Shown: piece by piece, positions 32,787-44,002 of the stretch
Numbering within the stretch: position 1 is the stretch's first letter
How the letters are laid out: each line of letters starts with the position of its first letter
Source of the DNA: Spizellomyces punctatus DAOM BR117
Lineage: Eukaryota > Chytridiomycota > Chytridiomycetes > Spizellomycetales > Spizellomycetaceae
Length of the DNA: 64,000 nucleotides
Direction of reading: 5' to 3'
NCBI RefSeq assembly: GCF_000182565.1
Contig: NW_015971539.1
Span: forward strand, 505,392-569,391
Program-made: the position numbers and the translations under genes
The notes under the pieces: model-generated
Seen by the model: the letters and a program-made list of their open reading frames with translations, nothing else
Databases searched by the model: none
Told to the model about the DNA's origin: nothing

Positions 32787-33607
32787 CTACGCTGCAATTT
32801 GCTGCGAAAACTTAATTGTAAGCCAGCTGTTGGGGCCCGCAATGAAATCAATCCTACAAACCATCTCGTCTTGTTCGTCACTGCCATCATCATCAATCAT
32901 CCGTTTGAGTTTTCCTTGTTGTAAAATCTGCTCATGGGTATATTTTTTGATGAATTCGTCATCGCTGGCTCTCCAGATTGGCTCAAATTCCTATGACACC
33001 ACTGTTGGCCACAGATATATACAGACTTCCAACATAGATCTCTACTGACCTTCAACTGATATTTGAATCCTTCGTTAGGGTTCATGCAAAATCTTTTATT
33101 TTGAACGAATGTGAAAGATTCTTGGAAGCCCCATCGCTGCGACATCATGACGTAGGCGACAACGAATGAAGGTGATCGAGATATGCCGCTATTACAATGG
33201 ACAAGAACACGGCCTCCCTGTTCTAGTGCATAGTCGATGAATTGCTTCGCGTCGGGAAAGTATGGTATTAGGTTTTGCATGGGGGATTCGGACACCTCTC
33301 TGATAGAAAATCAAGAAACAACAAAGGAGGTCAGATATCTTCTCATCTTCCTACCATCGGACATGGAAACACGACTGATATCATACATGACATGATAGAC
33401 AAAGTCATCTGGGAAAGTGGTTTTGACGACATGTCGCTCGTTTGAATCTCGTATGCATAGTACATGCGTTATGCCCTTTGACTTTAGTAGCTCCTTATTC
33501 TTTGAACACTGATATGGGCCGAGCCAAAGACCAGGAAGGATCTCCTGCATCTCTCGTCGCATTTCATATCTCCAGTCGTGTACATCCATTCTGAAAAAGT
33601 CCTGCAT
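32787..33607 (-). CDS. STYX-type dual-specificity phosphatase with intact catalytic Cys
   Basis: Exon 1 reads MDVHDWRYEMRREMQEILPG (after MQDFFR) then LWLGPYQCSKNKELLKSKGI and THVLCIRDSN, near-identical in places to animal STYX. Exon 2 has MQNLIPYFPDAKQFIDYALE, the signature VLVHCNSGISRSPSFVVAYV, then FTFVQNKRFCMNPNEGFKYQ. Exon 3 gives EFEPIWRASDDEFIKKYTHE and an acidic tail ending FSQQIAA (TAG at 32787-32789). Animal STYX is a pseudophosphatase with Gly at the cysteine position; here the codon at 33194-33196 encodes Cys in HCxxGxxRS, so the protein could be an active phosphatase. The ATG at 33607 or 33589 could start it. Confidence 0.85.
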
Positions 33608-34122
33608 AAGGCAAAGAAATACAGGCAGCTATTAGTGAAAGAGCCGTGAATCGGCAGCGACCCCCAAGTGCCAGATATGAGGGCGGCGGGCCAGCCTGTT
33701 TAGCGGCTGGCTTGGCCAGTCTCGCTCGCCATTTGACTTGCAGGCCGGAGCAATCTATCTGTACCTGTGAATTTCCTTGTGCCATCATCGCGCACTTGTG
33801 CACTATGGAACCGCGCAATAGATGGTCGTAAAGCCTATCATACAATCCTGCCAGAAGTGCAAGACGGTCAACGGGACAAGAGCTTACCGAAGCGACGTAT
33901 CACGTGCTCTATATGACCCATGCAAACAACTTTACGTACTTGATACTATACTTATCATTGACGCCTCGCCAATACATTTCTCGCCGGCTTTCCTGCGCAC
34001 CTTTCGTACCTTGGATGATGACAATTACAAGATAAATGCCAAAGGACGATTATATACACGGTTTGGTGTTTGAGGAAGTCAGTATAAGATATATGATCTT
34101 CAGGATTCCGCCAAATGCATCG
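33608..34122. other. Intergenic region upstream of the STYX-like gene and tRNA-Pro
   Basis: No gene supported. It contains a cacgtg hexamer near 33902 and a GC-rich patch near 33680-33730. Confidence 0.4.
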
Positions 34123-34194
34123 GGGCCTATGGTCTAGTGGTACGATTCCCGCTTTGGGTGCGGGAGGTCCTGGGTTCGAACCCCAGTAGGCCCC
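34123..34194 (+). tRNA. tRNA-Pro(TGG)
   Basis: A 72-base cloverleaf: acceptor stem gggccta with taggccc, D-arm with box A (tggtctagtgg), anticodon stem cccgc/gcggg with loop tttgggt giving anticodon TGG, and T-arm ctggg-ttcgaac-cccag holding box B (ggttcgaacc). No intron and no encoded CCA. A run of T (34215-34221) downstream can stop RNA polymerase III. An identical gene lies at 40497-40568. Confidence 0.95.
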
Positions 34195-34214
34195 TTTGAA
34201 TAGCTTCCAGTAGT

Positions 34215-34221
34215 GTTTTTT
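34215..34221 (+). terminator. Pol III oligo-T terminator of the first tRNA-Pro
   Basis: Seven or so consecutive T on the sense strand about 20 bases after the tRNA 3' end, the usual RNA polymerase III stop signal. Confidence 0.6.
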
Positions 34222-34343
34222 AATTCAACTTTTGGGTATGCGCGAATATTGCCCATCTTACTTGCACGTGAGGAATAGTGGAGTGTCAGCTCACACGACG
34301 ATATCGGACGGGCAGCTTGTCCTTTGCTCACCTTCCGCTTCGA

Positions 34344-37005
34344 ATGAACGACAAGGACCTGGAAGCTACTCAACCTGCTGGGGAGACGCTGGATACGTTC
34401 TCACCAGCGGTGAATGAAGAGGAAGAAAGTCCGTCAGTTTGGGGTGTTTTAAGATCCCTGAACCCGGACTATGACGACTTTTTATTGTCCAAAGCCCTTG
34501 CCAGTCATGAACAGAACTCTGCTGCGCCAAGCAGAGCCGGCTATCTACTGGGACGTCATCTAGAGTGTGATATCAGATTCACCAACCCACAAATTTCCAA
34601 CAGACATTGTCTGATATATAAGGTAGCGTCAAGGTCACCTTTGGTATGTTCCACCTGTGTGTTGTTTATTCAACCTATTTGTAGGAGAATTGCTGGAATG
34701 ACCACTTGAATTGCATGGAGGAATGCGTCTTCATAGAAGACCTAAGGTTGGCTACTTGATTTTCCTGGGGTATGGTCTGGCAAGGTATCCTTAACAACTG
34801 TCCTGCTTCGATAGCACCAACGGGACGTTTATCAACGGTAAACACCTCGGCCGTAACAAGCAATACCGTCTTCAACATGGGGATGAGATACAGCTGGCTA
34901 TATCTGATCCACAAAAGACAAATCGAGAGCCTTTTGATGATCGATGTGGGTAGCTTGTGCATTGATCGCCTGTAATTTCCAGCCGGTTAACGAGTTCAAG
35001 TCCAGTTTACATGTTTCAACTTCCACGACGAATGAGGAAATCTCACGCCAGTGGAGATGTGAGTCTTTGGATGCGCTTTAAGCTACGATCAGCACACGGT
35101 ACTTACAATTATTCGCCCGGAAGAGTATCCATGACAAGTACCTGATCACGAAATCTATCGGAAGGTAGACACTCCCATTTCTTGAAACTTACATTCTCGG
35201 CGATTCGCTCAATCTTATGTTTGCAGTGGCAATTTCGCTACCGTGAAGCTTGCAGTTGATAGAGAGACCGGAGAAAAAGTCGCCATTAAGGTGGTCCTGA
35301 AAAGTAGAATACGGGCAAAGCCAAAGTTTATAGAAAACCTGCGCCAGGAAATAGCCATTCTTATGGGTCTTAGACACGTATGTTCCCGTGCAAGTGCTGG
35401 ATGCGGATACCATACTAACTTTTTATACCCCAAAGCCAAATATCGTCTCAATTAACGGCGTTTATGACGAAGCTCAATATGTATACATTGTGCTGGAACT
35501 GTTAGTGAGCAGAAGTTCACCTCACCTTTTATATTCGCGACTTCGCCTCTAACTATACTAATCTATTTGTAGGGTGCAAGGGGGCGAGCTTTTTGACGCA
35601 ATAGTGGAACATAGGAAATTCTCGGAAAGTGTAGCGAGAAAGGTCATGTTTCAATTGTTTTCAGCCCTGAAGGTTTGTCCAGGAGATTCTTTTGCATTCG
35701 CGAGTGATGACTTATGTCCTCCTCACTGTAGTATTTGCATGACCGTGGGATAACACACCGAGGTAAGACCATTCCCGTGTTTGCTTGGCAAGCAGCATGA
35801 CTTGTACGGCCTCTCTGCTGACATGACCGGCCCCCAGATTTGAAGCCAGAAAATATACTTCTCGTCTCGAGGGATCTTGCAGACTTGCGGATAAAGATAT
35901 CGGATTTTGGACTTGCAAAGTTAGCCGGGGAAGATTCATTTTATGGGACATTATGTGGTACGTGGAATGGAAAGTCACACTTACGGGCACTTGTCCGTTT
36001 GGCCGTATGGAATCTAATTTAGCCAGCTTTAAAGGGACTCCAAATTACGTTGCACCAGAGGTTTTGGCTCCTAGCACCGGGCGCGCGTATACGAAGGCTG
36101 TAGACCTTTGGAGCTGCGGCGTTATTTTGTATATATGGTGGGTTCACGTTCTGTTGCTAGATGCCTATTTTAGCTATTGTGAACCAATGGGATGCAGTTT
36201 GTGCGGGTTTCCTCCTTTTTCCGAAGAGCTCAGTCCTCCGGGTATGCCAGACCAGATCCGACAAGGGATATACAAGTTCCAATCGCCATGGTGGGACCGT
36301 GTATCCCCAGAAGGTATGCTAGTTGCAGTTCGGCAGCTGGCTACAGGCTCTGTTCATTTATGACTTATTTTTCTCAGCTATTGATCTGATAAAGGGCCTT
36401 CTCACTGTGGACCCTGAGAAGCGGCTTACTGTTGATCAGGCCCTTGATCACCCCTGGATGAAGGTTGGTTCACCAGTTCCCGAAATACACCCTCTGTTAT
36501 TGACTGACCCCGCCCTTGCAAGAAATCACAAGCTTCCAATGGGTCACCTCTGTCAATGGCACCTGATACAGTCGATCCCATACCTCAGTTCATACGCGGC
36601 GACACGTTGTTATCACCGGCAAAGAAAAACCGGAAACGAGAGTCTACCCCTCCATTGCCGCGAACTCCGAAGAAAACGAAAATGCATTCAAACTTTGATG
36701 ACAGTCCTGCGACAGCAAATATCTCCCCTGTGAGCACACCCGGGGCGCCAACACATGCCCCTGCGGCCGAAAACTCTCGCCTTAATTCAAATGCGGATAG
36801 TGTTATGACGGATGTGAATACTGAAGGGGATAGAAGGAGTAGTACTGGGTCCGTTCATTATCAGGAGGATGACAAAGGAAGTGGTAAAAAAGGTCGGCGT
36901 ACTTCTGGAGGGCGCCGGAAGAGGGACACCACCCCTGAGTTGACCACGTCGCCAAGAAATGTAAGAAGATCGGCGAGACTACAAGGACGTAAAACTACAC
37001 AGTAA
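34344..37005 (+). CDS. FHA-domain checkpoint kinase (CHK2/Cds1/Rad53 family)
   Basis: DNA-damage or replication-stress effector kinase by family. After an acidic N terminus ([19 protein letters not shown]) comes an FHA domain: [38 protein letters not shown]-type loop (NGTFING visible near 34816) and [15 protein letters not shown]. Then a complete kinase domain: [124 protein letters not shown]. The C-terminal tail is Ser/Pro- and Lys/Arg-rich ([26 protein letters not shown]), a likely nuclear signal, ending GRKTTQ. One FHA only, as in Cds1/CHK2. Only one TQ (residues 9-10) is seen before the FHA. Starts 150 bases after the tRNA. Confidence 0.88.
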
Positions 37006-37280
37006 TTTCCCTAGATATAACTGATATATATACCCGTCGATATTTTGCATGTTAAAGCTAATATGAATCTTACACATTTTGGATGGTACCTGGATTCCAC
37101 TTCATTGGTCCATTTATAGATGTCCCACACCAAGTTTGGTTGGAGTCTATTCTATGTTATTCTCAAAGCATTTACGATCTAGAGTAATGCACATCTACGC
37201 CCTTTGCCAGACAGAGAAGCAGTTGAATGGGCAACCCATTTTTCAAATGCTCCAACCCCCCTTCGGATGGACATTTTGAA

Positions 37281-38447
37281 TCAATCTATGTAGTTGATCT
37301 TTTTGTCGCCCAAACCTTTTGATGTTTCAACAATTTTATAAACACCAATCTCATCCTTTGGCAGCGTGACGGAGCAGATCGACTCCACCTGACCTTCCTC
37401 CCCGACGACACTTTCAGTCCTTCCAAGCGTCACGTCCCATTTGCTCGCAGTCACTACTTGGCCGCTAATGGTAGCTCCATTCTGCAGCTCCACCTCCACA
37501 ATCTCAGACTGCGGAGGAACTGTTCCGCACTCTCCCACTGTAAACTTCCGCGTTAGCACTTGTACAGCATCCTCAGCTGAAATCGCAACCCCTGTTTCCG
37601 TCCGCTTCTCCAAGTAATCTAATAGGCGATCGAGCCAGGAGGCAGTGAGCGGATAGGTTTCTGTCCATGTGGAACGAAGAGAAGGCACAGAGCGAGCCAA
37701 AAGAGCTGTGGATCCCAGCATAAGGTCGGTCATGTGCGGATGGGTGGTCGATCTGTGGATGCCGTGCCATTGAGTTGACTCTGGCGATTCACTTTGATCC
37801 ACGATGAAAGATCGATTGGACGTAAAGTCATTTGTGGACATCGGAGTGGATTCAGTTAGCATGGATTCAACAGTTTGGAGATGAAAGTGGACGGGATGAG
37901 CTTGGGCGACTGGGTATCGAGGATTGGTGTGGAGAGGAACGAGAGCGGGTCGGAATACTTTATCGCACCAACTCGTAAGGGCGGCAGAGAGACCTTCGTG
38001 GTGCCGAGTATGTGTTTGTGACCCAGCGGCTGCAACGGGACCGGAATAGAGTGTAGGGTACGGAAATCTATGTAGAAACTAAGTTCCTCCTATCATCCTG
38101 AGAAAAACAACGAGCCTGACTCACCTCCGCTCCAAAGCTCTCATAACGCTTCCTACTCCCCAGTACATGTCCTTTCCTATCTGCACAATAGGCACAGGGA
38201 TCTTTCCAAGTCTTGTCCCAGCAACTCGATGCACCGCTCCCCCATCCAGTCCTGGACATTCATACCAATCCAGGTCCTTCAACCTTAACGCCCACCGAAT
38301 TCTTTGTAGATCATTATCGTGAAATATATCCGCAGCTGGCTTTTTTGTATCTAAAGAGGGTCTGGAGTGCAAGATAATTGGTGGTACATTGGGTGGGTGA
38401 GAGCCAAGTGCCAGGCGAGCCTGAAATCTTGCAATGATGTTGGGCAT
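37281..38447 (-). CDS. GST-like (thioredoxin-fold N-terminal) protein
   Basis: Two to three exons. The start MPNIIARFQARLALGSHPPN leads into a glutathione-S-transferase N-terminal-like domain: PPIILHSRPSLDTKK, IRWALRLKDLDWYECPG, TRLGKIPVPIVQIGKDMYWG, VMRALERRFPYPTLYSG, matching the fungal GST-type pattern (R-W-A-L, P-V-L-Q-I-G, I-I-R-A-L-E). The rest reads LSAALTSWCDKVFRPALVPL, a helical GST C-domain-like piece, then a C-terminal segment of unclear fold (VEVELQNGATISGQ, YKIVETSKGLG). The canonical catalytic Cys/Ser near the N terminus is not obvious, so enzyme activity is doubtful. An ATG at 38511 would add 22 residues. Divergent from the J-domain gene, 135 bases apart. Confidence 0.65.
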
Positions 38448-38582
38448 GGTGGGCGGTGATCTGTCGTTTGAAAATCGGAGGTGTGTGTCATCCGTGCCAC
38501 GTGAAGGCATCAAAGGAGTGCTTCATTGAGGCTGAAGACTTTGGCTTTCAACAATTCCGCCCATGGCCATCTCCCGTTGACC

Positions 38583-40195
38583 ATGAACCTTCCCGAGCCG
38601 CAACCGACTACCGACTATTATGCAGTATGTGGTATACCTGCTGCGCGTCGTCTGATGCAGATAACTGAGACATGAATAACCGCATGATATAGATACTTGG
38701 GGTGGAGAGATCGGCAACTCCCGACGAAATAAAAAAGGTACTTGCGTCTCACTAATTCTTTATACCGTGGTTTACTTTGTCTAAGATTATGCACTACTTG
38801 TAGGCTTATCGTCGACTGGCGCTCCGTTACCACCCAGATAAAACCGGTCAGGATCCGAATGCCACTGAAGTCTTTCAAGGAATTGTCAAAGCGTATGAAG
38901 TGTTGAGTGACGAAAAAAAGAGAAAGATTTATGATCAATATGTGAGTTCGTCTCTTCTGAATTTGTTACCTGTACATCTCCTTTGCCTGTATATTTAATA
39001 ATGCGTCCAGGGCGAAAATGGCATCAACGTGTTGTCGCAAATGGCCGGTACACCTTTTGCTGACCCGGACCTCCTCCTCGCCCTCAATTCCTTCTTTATA
39101 TTTGGATCCATCCTTTTTGCCATCCTAATCCTATTTCCGACTTTCGTGTCCCTTCGCGCTGATCACAAAGTGGCATGGTCTTGGGGTGTAGTTGCAATCC
39201 CACTTTTTATTGTCGACGCCATTGTAGTGCTGGGCGTCCTGACTGCGCCAGCAGGTGACGAAGATGGTTATGTTGAGCTGGATGATGTGGAAGATGACAC
39301 CGGAAATTACAGCGGAGGTTTCAATGAAGATCGATCAGAAAGGATTTTGAGAAGAGAGGAGATGAAAGCAAGGAGACGGAAGCAAGGGGCATGGAGGAAG
39401 TTGGTGAGACTAGCAGTAGTGGGCTTGGTCATTGCCTTCCAGATTTTGGTAGTCTTGAGACTTGATGGAAAGCTTTCTTGGAGCTGGGCTGCAGTCTTCG
39501 CCTCCTGGTTTGCGGTCGAAGTATGCAACTTGGTCATGGTCTCGTACGACCTTGCGTCGTGGCTTCGAAAGGGTGTGCCCGTTACACCCTTTGCTCCAAA
39601 CAGTGATCCCGAATCACAGCAATTTACACCCACACGTCCACTATCCTCAGAAGAGAAGATACTCCTTGCGGTGGATGCTTACGATCTGTCCGTTCTGCGA
39701 ATTTTGCAATGCGTCCTACTCGTACTCAAACTCGACGACATCATCGCCTGGGATTGGCGCATTGTCTTCCTACCAACTTGGATCTGGGGAATCTTGCAGC
39801 TCACACTTCTTATCTTTGATTATATCCGCATCCGCCGTCTCGCAGCAACTGAACTGAGTGTTCGTCCCGAGCTTCGAGCAGCATTCTATGCTCGCCTCGT
39901 CGGATTCTGTATACTTGCGGCGGTATTCTACTCTGGCATAGGGTTGCTGGTAGTAAGGCTGCAAAACGAATGGCAGGGTGTGCACGGCATTCCACCTGCG
40001 GCTGTGGTGCTTATACCAGTATTTGTGGTCCTATCTTTGGCATTATGTTGCTTGGGATGTTGTATGCCATGTGCGGTTACTGCTCTGAAGGATGGCCTAT
40101 ATAGAAACGGACCCGGGTCGCCATTTGGGGATTTTGCTACGAACCGGGCGTCCAACGGACAAGAACCTCCTAGCGATGGTTCAAGCAGCTCTTGA
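38583..40195 (+). CDS. J-domain fused to TMEM185-like multipass membrane protein
   Basis: The first short exons give [29 protein letters not shown] across an intron, then [20 protein letters not shown] with the HPD motif and [20 protein letters not shown]: a complete J domain at residues about 11-75, able in principle to stimulate an Hsp70. The main exon continues [16 protein letters not shown] and then several helices with repeated motifs typical of TMEM185/fragile-X-F proteins: [60 protein letters not shown]. Two last helices precede a Cys-rich stretch ([10 protein letters not shown]) and a hydrophilic tail. Probably an ER or endomembrane protein with the J domain facing the cytosol; topology is inference. 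No stop or frame break separates the two parts. Confidence 0.82.
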
Positions 40196-40496
40196 CCGGG
40201 CAGTAAGATCGGCTGTTTGTACATGTATAGTATGGCAGACATCTAATTTTCAGCTGCTGATGTTTGTACCTTATATTTGAATTGTAAATTTGTGCTTTTG
40301 TACGCTATGATGCTATGATGAATAATTTGACTAGTCTATGAGTGAATTCGACCCTGGTCGCTGCCGCTGGACGGCGGCCCCTCGAGCAGCTGGCATTTGA
40401 TTAACCAGCCGACCGCAAGGAACAGCATGAGAGGTGTTCTGAAGAAGACTCCTTTACGATCATATACATGTATACAAAGAAACTTGATTTTCGTCG

Positions 40497-40568
40497 GGGC
40501 CTATGGTCTAGTGGTACGATTCCCGCTTTGGGTGCGGGAGGTCCTGGGTTCGAACCCCAGTAGGCCCC
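40497..40568 (+). tRNA. tRNA-Pro(TGG), second identical copy
   Basis: Base-for-base the same 72-nt sequence as 34123-34194 with anticodon TGG, and the base just outside each end (g before, t after) also matches. Flanking sequence further out differs, apart from a few bases upstream. A run of five T at 40589-40593 can serve as terminator. Confidence 0.95.
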
Positions 40569-41193
40569 TTCTTACAGGGAGACATACATTTTTGGTATCC
40601 TTGCTCGGATCTCGCGCGATGGATGGATTTACCAATCTTCTTGGGGCCAGAATGTAATTCGATGTGCCTGGAAATCCGTGCTGGGGTAGGGGACCTTATT
40701 TTACGGTGGCATATGCTGAGAACAGACATACATTTAATCTCTGGGTTTCTTGACGACAATATGATCATTACGTTATGAACAAAAACCTCTGCCTTTCGAA
40801 AAGTACTATCATGCAGCTCGCATTGTACATGGCATGGTGCAGTCAGTGGTATGCAACACATGGTATTGAAGATAACATGTGGCCATTCGATAGGCCTACA
40901 CGGCACACGTTCTTTCCTTCTGCCTTTCTGCTTCCTTTTCTTTTCGCTAGTTTTGCTGGTAGTGATGCAGTAAGAAGTTCCTCCTTGAATTCACATCTAG
41001 TGAACCTGGAAACAGCATTTCCGTTGAGAATGCCCTCCAACCTGTGTATCGTTTGAATGTCAGCAATGGATAAGCAACAGACCCAACAACTGATCGACAT
41101 TGTCGCGTGTGTCACGTGTTAATACCAGGGCTAGCAGTGACAGCGCACAACGATCAGAGCCATCCGCAACACACAAAAGTGCAATCAGCCGCC
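40569..41193. other. Intergenic region upstream of CK2 beta
   Basis: A minus-strand frame over 40843-41115 (containing TIHRLEGILNGNAVSRF and LPAKLAKRKGSRKAEGK) could hide a small gene with an intron, but I recognise no family and no supporting exon structure, so it is not called. Nothing else is seen. Confidence 0.4.
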
Positions 41194-42372
41194 ATGAACT
41201 CTGCAGAAGCTGCACGAAGCCGTATGTATCGAGTGTAAAGAGTCAGTCAGATTGGTCTGTGTGCAATTATTGAAAAGAGATTTCAGCCTCATCAGACAGT
41301 GACGAGGAGGAGGAAGAGTACTCGGACAGCTCCGGTACAGGATCGTCTGTAATCTCTTGGATCAGTTGGTTTTGTTCTCTTCCAGGTTAGTAAGGTCAGT
41401 CTATTTGTGCTACCCGCAGACATATCTGATGTATATTACAGGCCATGAATTCTTTGCCGAAGTTCCCGATGACTTTGTAGAAGATGATTTTAATTTAACG
41501 GGCCTGCCGAGCAATGTCTCTTACTATAACGAAGCTCTGGACCTCATACTGGATCTGGAACCGGAGGACACAACCCATGCTCCTCAAATGACTGTTGTTG
41601 AAAGCTCGGCAGAGTTGTTGTATGGGCTGATTCATGCTCGGTATATTTTGACAAAACAGGGGTTGCAGGCCATGGGGGACAAGTATCAGAATGATCTCTT
41701 TGGTCATTGTCCGAGAGTATTGTGTGGGGGATGTAGTGTGCTGCCTTGTGGGAGATCGGATCAGCCAGGGATTGATACCGTCAAGATGCTGTGTCCGAGA
41801 TGCGGGGATTTATATCATCCTAAGGAGGTTTGTCATTTCCGGGTATTGTGCTGCATCAGCCCCGCCGCTCATCAAACTTCAAATCCTCTTGTATCTAGCC
41901 GAAATATCAAAATATCGACGGCGCTTTCTTTGGCACAACATTCGCCAACATGCTTTTTCTAAACTACCCCGACCTTGTTCCACCTGTGATTACCCGTCCT
42001 CCTCGTGCGTCAACTATATCGCGACGAAGCCCTCGCGACGGTGACGATTCTGAAACTGAGGATCCTGCATACGACGATAATGATTTCCTTGATGATGATG
42101 AGGATGACGAGTACGATGATGACCAAGTGGCTCCATTGTCAAATTACAGAATCTATACACCAAAGATATTTGGTTTCCGAGTCAGTGAGCGGAGTCGAGT
42201 GGGCCCACGTATGCGATGGCTGCGATGGAAGGAAGGGATTTCAACCGAAGGTCCGGAATGGGGTAACGGGCTTGTGCAGCGGGATGGCAATCGGGGTGGC
42301 GGTGGTGGGACAAACTCACAGACAGTGGAGGAGGATGGGAGGGTAGATTGGAAAGAAAGGAGCGTACAATAA
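41194..42372 (+). CDS. Casein kinase II regulatory (beta) subunit
   Basis: Regulates CK2 as the dimeric core of the tetrameric kinase. Exon 1 starts MNSAEAARS; an acidic exon (SSDSDEEEEEYSDSSGTGS) leads to FFAEVPDDFVEDDFNLTGLP, SNVSYYNEALDLILDLEPED, ELLYGLIHARYILTKQGLQA, then the zinc-binding region: CPRVLCGGCSVLPCGRSDQP and VKMLCPRCGDLYHP, with the four zinc cysteines in CPRVLC... and CPRC. The QNIDGAFFGTTFANMLFLNY and YTPKIFGFRVSERSR blocks complete the fold. Between them lies an acidic insert (about 42030-42130, DDDEDDEYDDDQ) unusual in length. The C-terminal tail is Gly-rich. The GGC in place of the usual xxQ before VLP is a small oddity. Confidence 0.92.
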
Positions 42373-42628
42373 CAGTAGTAATGCATTGGCGCACCAGACA
42401 CTAGTAGAAGCGCATTACTTCAATGGGTAACGCTCTTTGGCATTGCCTTCTGGCGCACCTTGACCTAGCATTTTGCTTGGACGTCCATAAATAAGCATAA
42501 AGAGCAATAAGGTGACCACAGGTGTCCTAAGATTAATGCCAAATAACGATACTATACTATATACAAGGTGATATGGGTCCAGATGAGCATGCTATGTACA
42601 TGGCGATAAGAGAAGCAGGTACGGGTCA

Positions 42629-43446
42629 TCATTTCATCCCCTGAATCTTTTCCAATAGGTGCAACACCTGATTTGCCATGACGGGCTGTCCCTTCCTCGT
42701 CTTTCGTTGCAGTTTATCCCGGACGTCGTTTCGCTGGTCAATCATCAAATGTTAGTAGCATTTCAACTGGTGACTTTGGTCAAGCCCTCACCTTTGCATA
42801 ATACTCTTTCCGTTTCTGATTCTGTTCTTCTTTCAGCCGCTTGGATTCTTCTATTGCTGCTTGTCGTTCCGCCTTTTTGCGCTCTGCTTCCACAATGAGC
42901 TTGCCAAATGGATTTGGCTTTGCAGGTCTAAATACATTATTTTCAATGAAAAGTTTCCGGCTGGGATGTATGCCAGCAGCGACCTGACCGTTTACTCTTC
43001 TTTTCCCTCTTTTGACTCTGCCTTGTCTTTCCCAATGACTTGGGGACGTCTGCTTTATCAATTTTTTCAGAGTCACTTTCTGATGTGTCATTTGCGGATT
43101 CGTAGAGTTTTTCTTTCTGATCCGACGAATATCCCTCCAGTGCATCATGGGTTCGTTCTTCAGTTTGACTTGAAAATATATCCGCCTTCTGAGAAAGAAG
43201 AGAGGGAGCATCCCTTAGCAATGAGACCCATGCTCCTCCAAAACAGTGAATCTCTCAGCCCCTCACCTCCTCCAATTGCGATTCATTTTGACCCAGTCCT
43301 TCCGTTTTCAATAGCTTGTAATACTCTTTTTTGATTTTCGTACGTCGAATCATTTCCGCCTTCTTGGCAATGCCAGGGTTCCGCTGCTTTGCCAGTGGCT
43401 TTCGGAATTTGGAGTTTGCATCCTTGAGATACTTTCGGCCAGTCAT
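42629..43446 (-). CDS. FYV7: rRNA-processing protein FYV7
   Basis: A small basic nucleolar protein that acts in 18S rRNA / small-subunit processing in yeast. MTGRKYLKDANSKFRKPLAK and NPGIAKKAEMIRRTKIKKEY then YKLLKTEG match the FYV7 N terminus (basic helix ending in KEYxKxLK.EG). The middle is acidic/Ser-rich (SANDTSESDSEKID). The C-terminal helix RPAKPNPFGKLIVEAERKKA, then EERQAAIEES-like Lys/Glu repeats, leads to the family end KTRKGQPVMANQVLHLLEKI. Stop TGA at 42629-42631. Three or more short introns. Divergent from TFIIB. Confidence 0.82.
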
Positions 43447-44002
43447 GGTTTGAGGTCTCTTTGTGATCCACAGAGAGGTTTGCAAAACTGAAGATCTTGG
43501 CTGCTGCCTCAAAGCCGGTGGTCACGTGTTTTTCGTAAGCAGTTCACCTCATGAGGGCTGGTCAACAGCAAACCTGCCCTCTACGCAAAACATTCACTCT
43601 CGCCTCTTGGCGGAGTTGCAGAAAAGACCAATTGAGGAGGGAGCCGCTGCTGCGATGTGATGCGATCTGAGCAACGGTTTAATCGAATTATCATTTGGCC
43701 CTTGCCATCACCTTGCAGAATTCAGCGCCAATCACCTTGCAGTAGAACGATGATTTCTTTGGATTTTCTCATGCTTTTCACAGTCTTGACAGTCTTGAAT
43801 TGCGTCAATTGCGTCCGCTCAATATCATAAAGCCAGTCATCCTCCTATTAACAATTGATGTGTTCAATTAACAATCCCAAAAAGCTTTGAAATAGTCACT
43901 GCTTACATAATCTATCACATGTGCAGGGCTATAAGGCCAAGTTGCGTTCGCTTGCGTTCTCTCTTGTTCTTGTTCGTCGTTTGAAGAGAAGTGCAAGCAG
44001 TC
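43447..44002. promoter_or_regulatory. Divergent intergenic region between FYV7 and TFIIB
   Basis: A 556-base gap between two divergent genes, with a cacgtg hexamer near 43524 and short repeats (cagtcttgacagtcttgaattgcgtcaattgcgtc-type doublets near 43785-43815). No gene seen. Confidence 0.4.

Noticed and set aside
40843-41115. Possible small minus-strand gene (TIHRLEGILNGNAVSRF)
   Set aside because: No family match, no supporting exons, and the frame crosses a plausible promoter of CK2 beta; kept only as a note.
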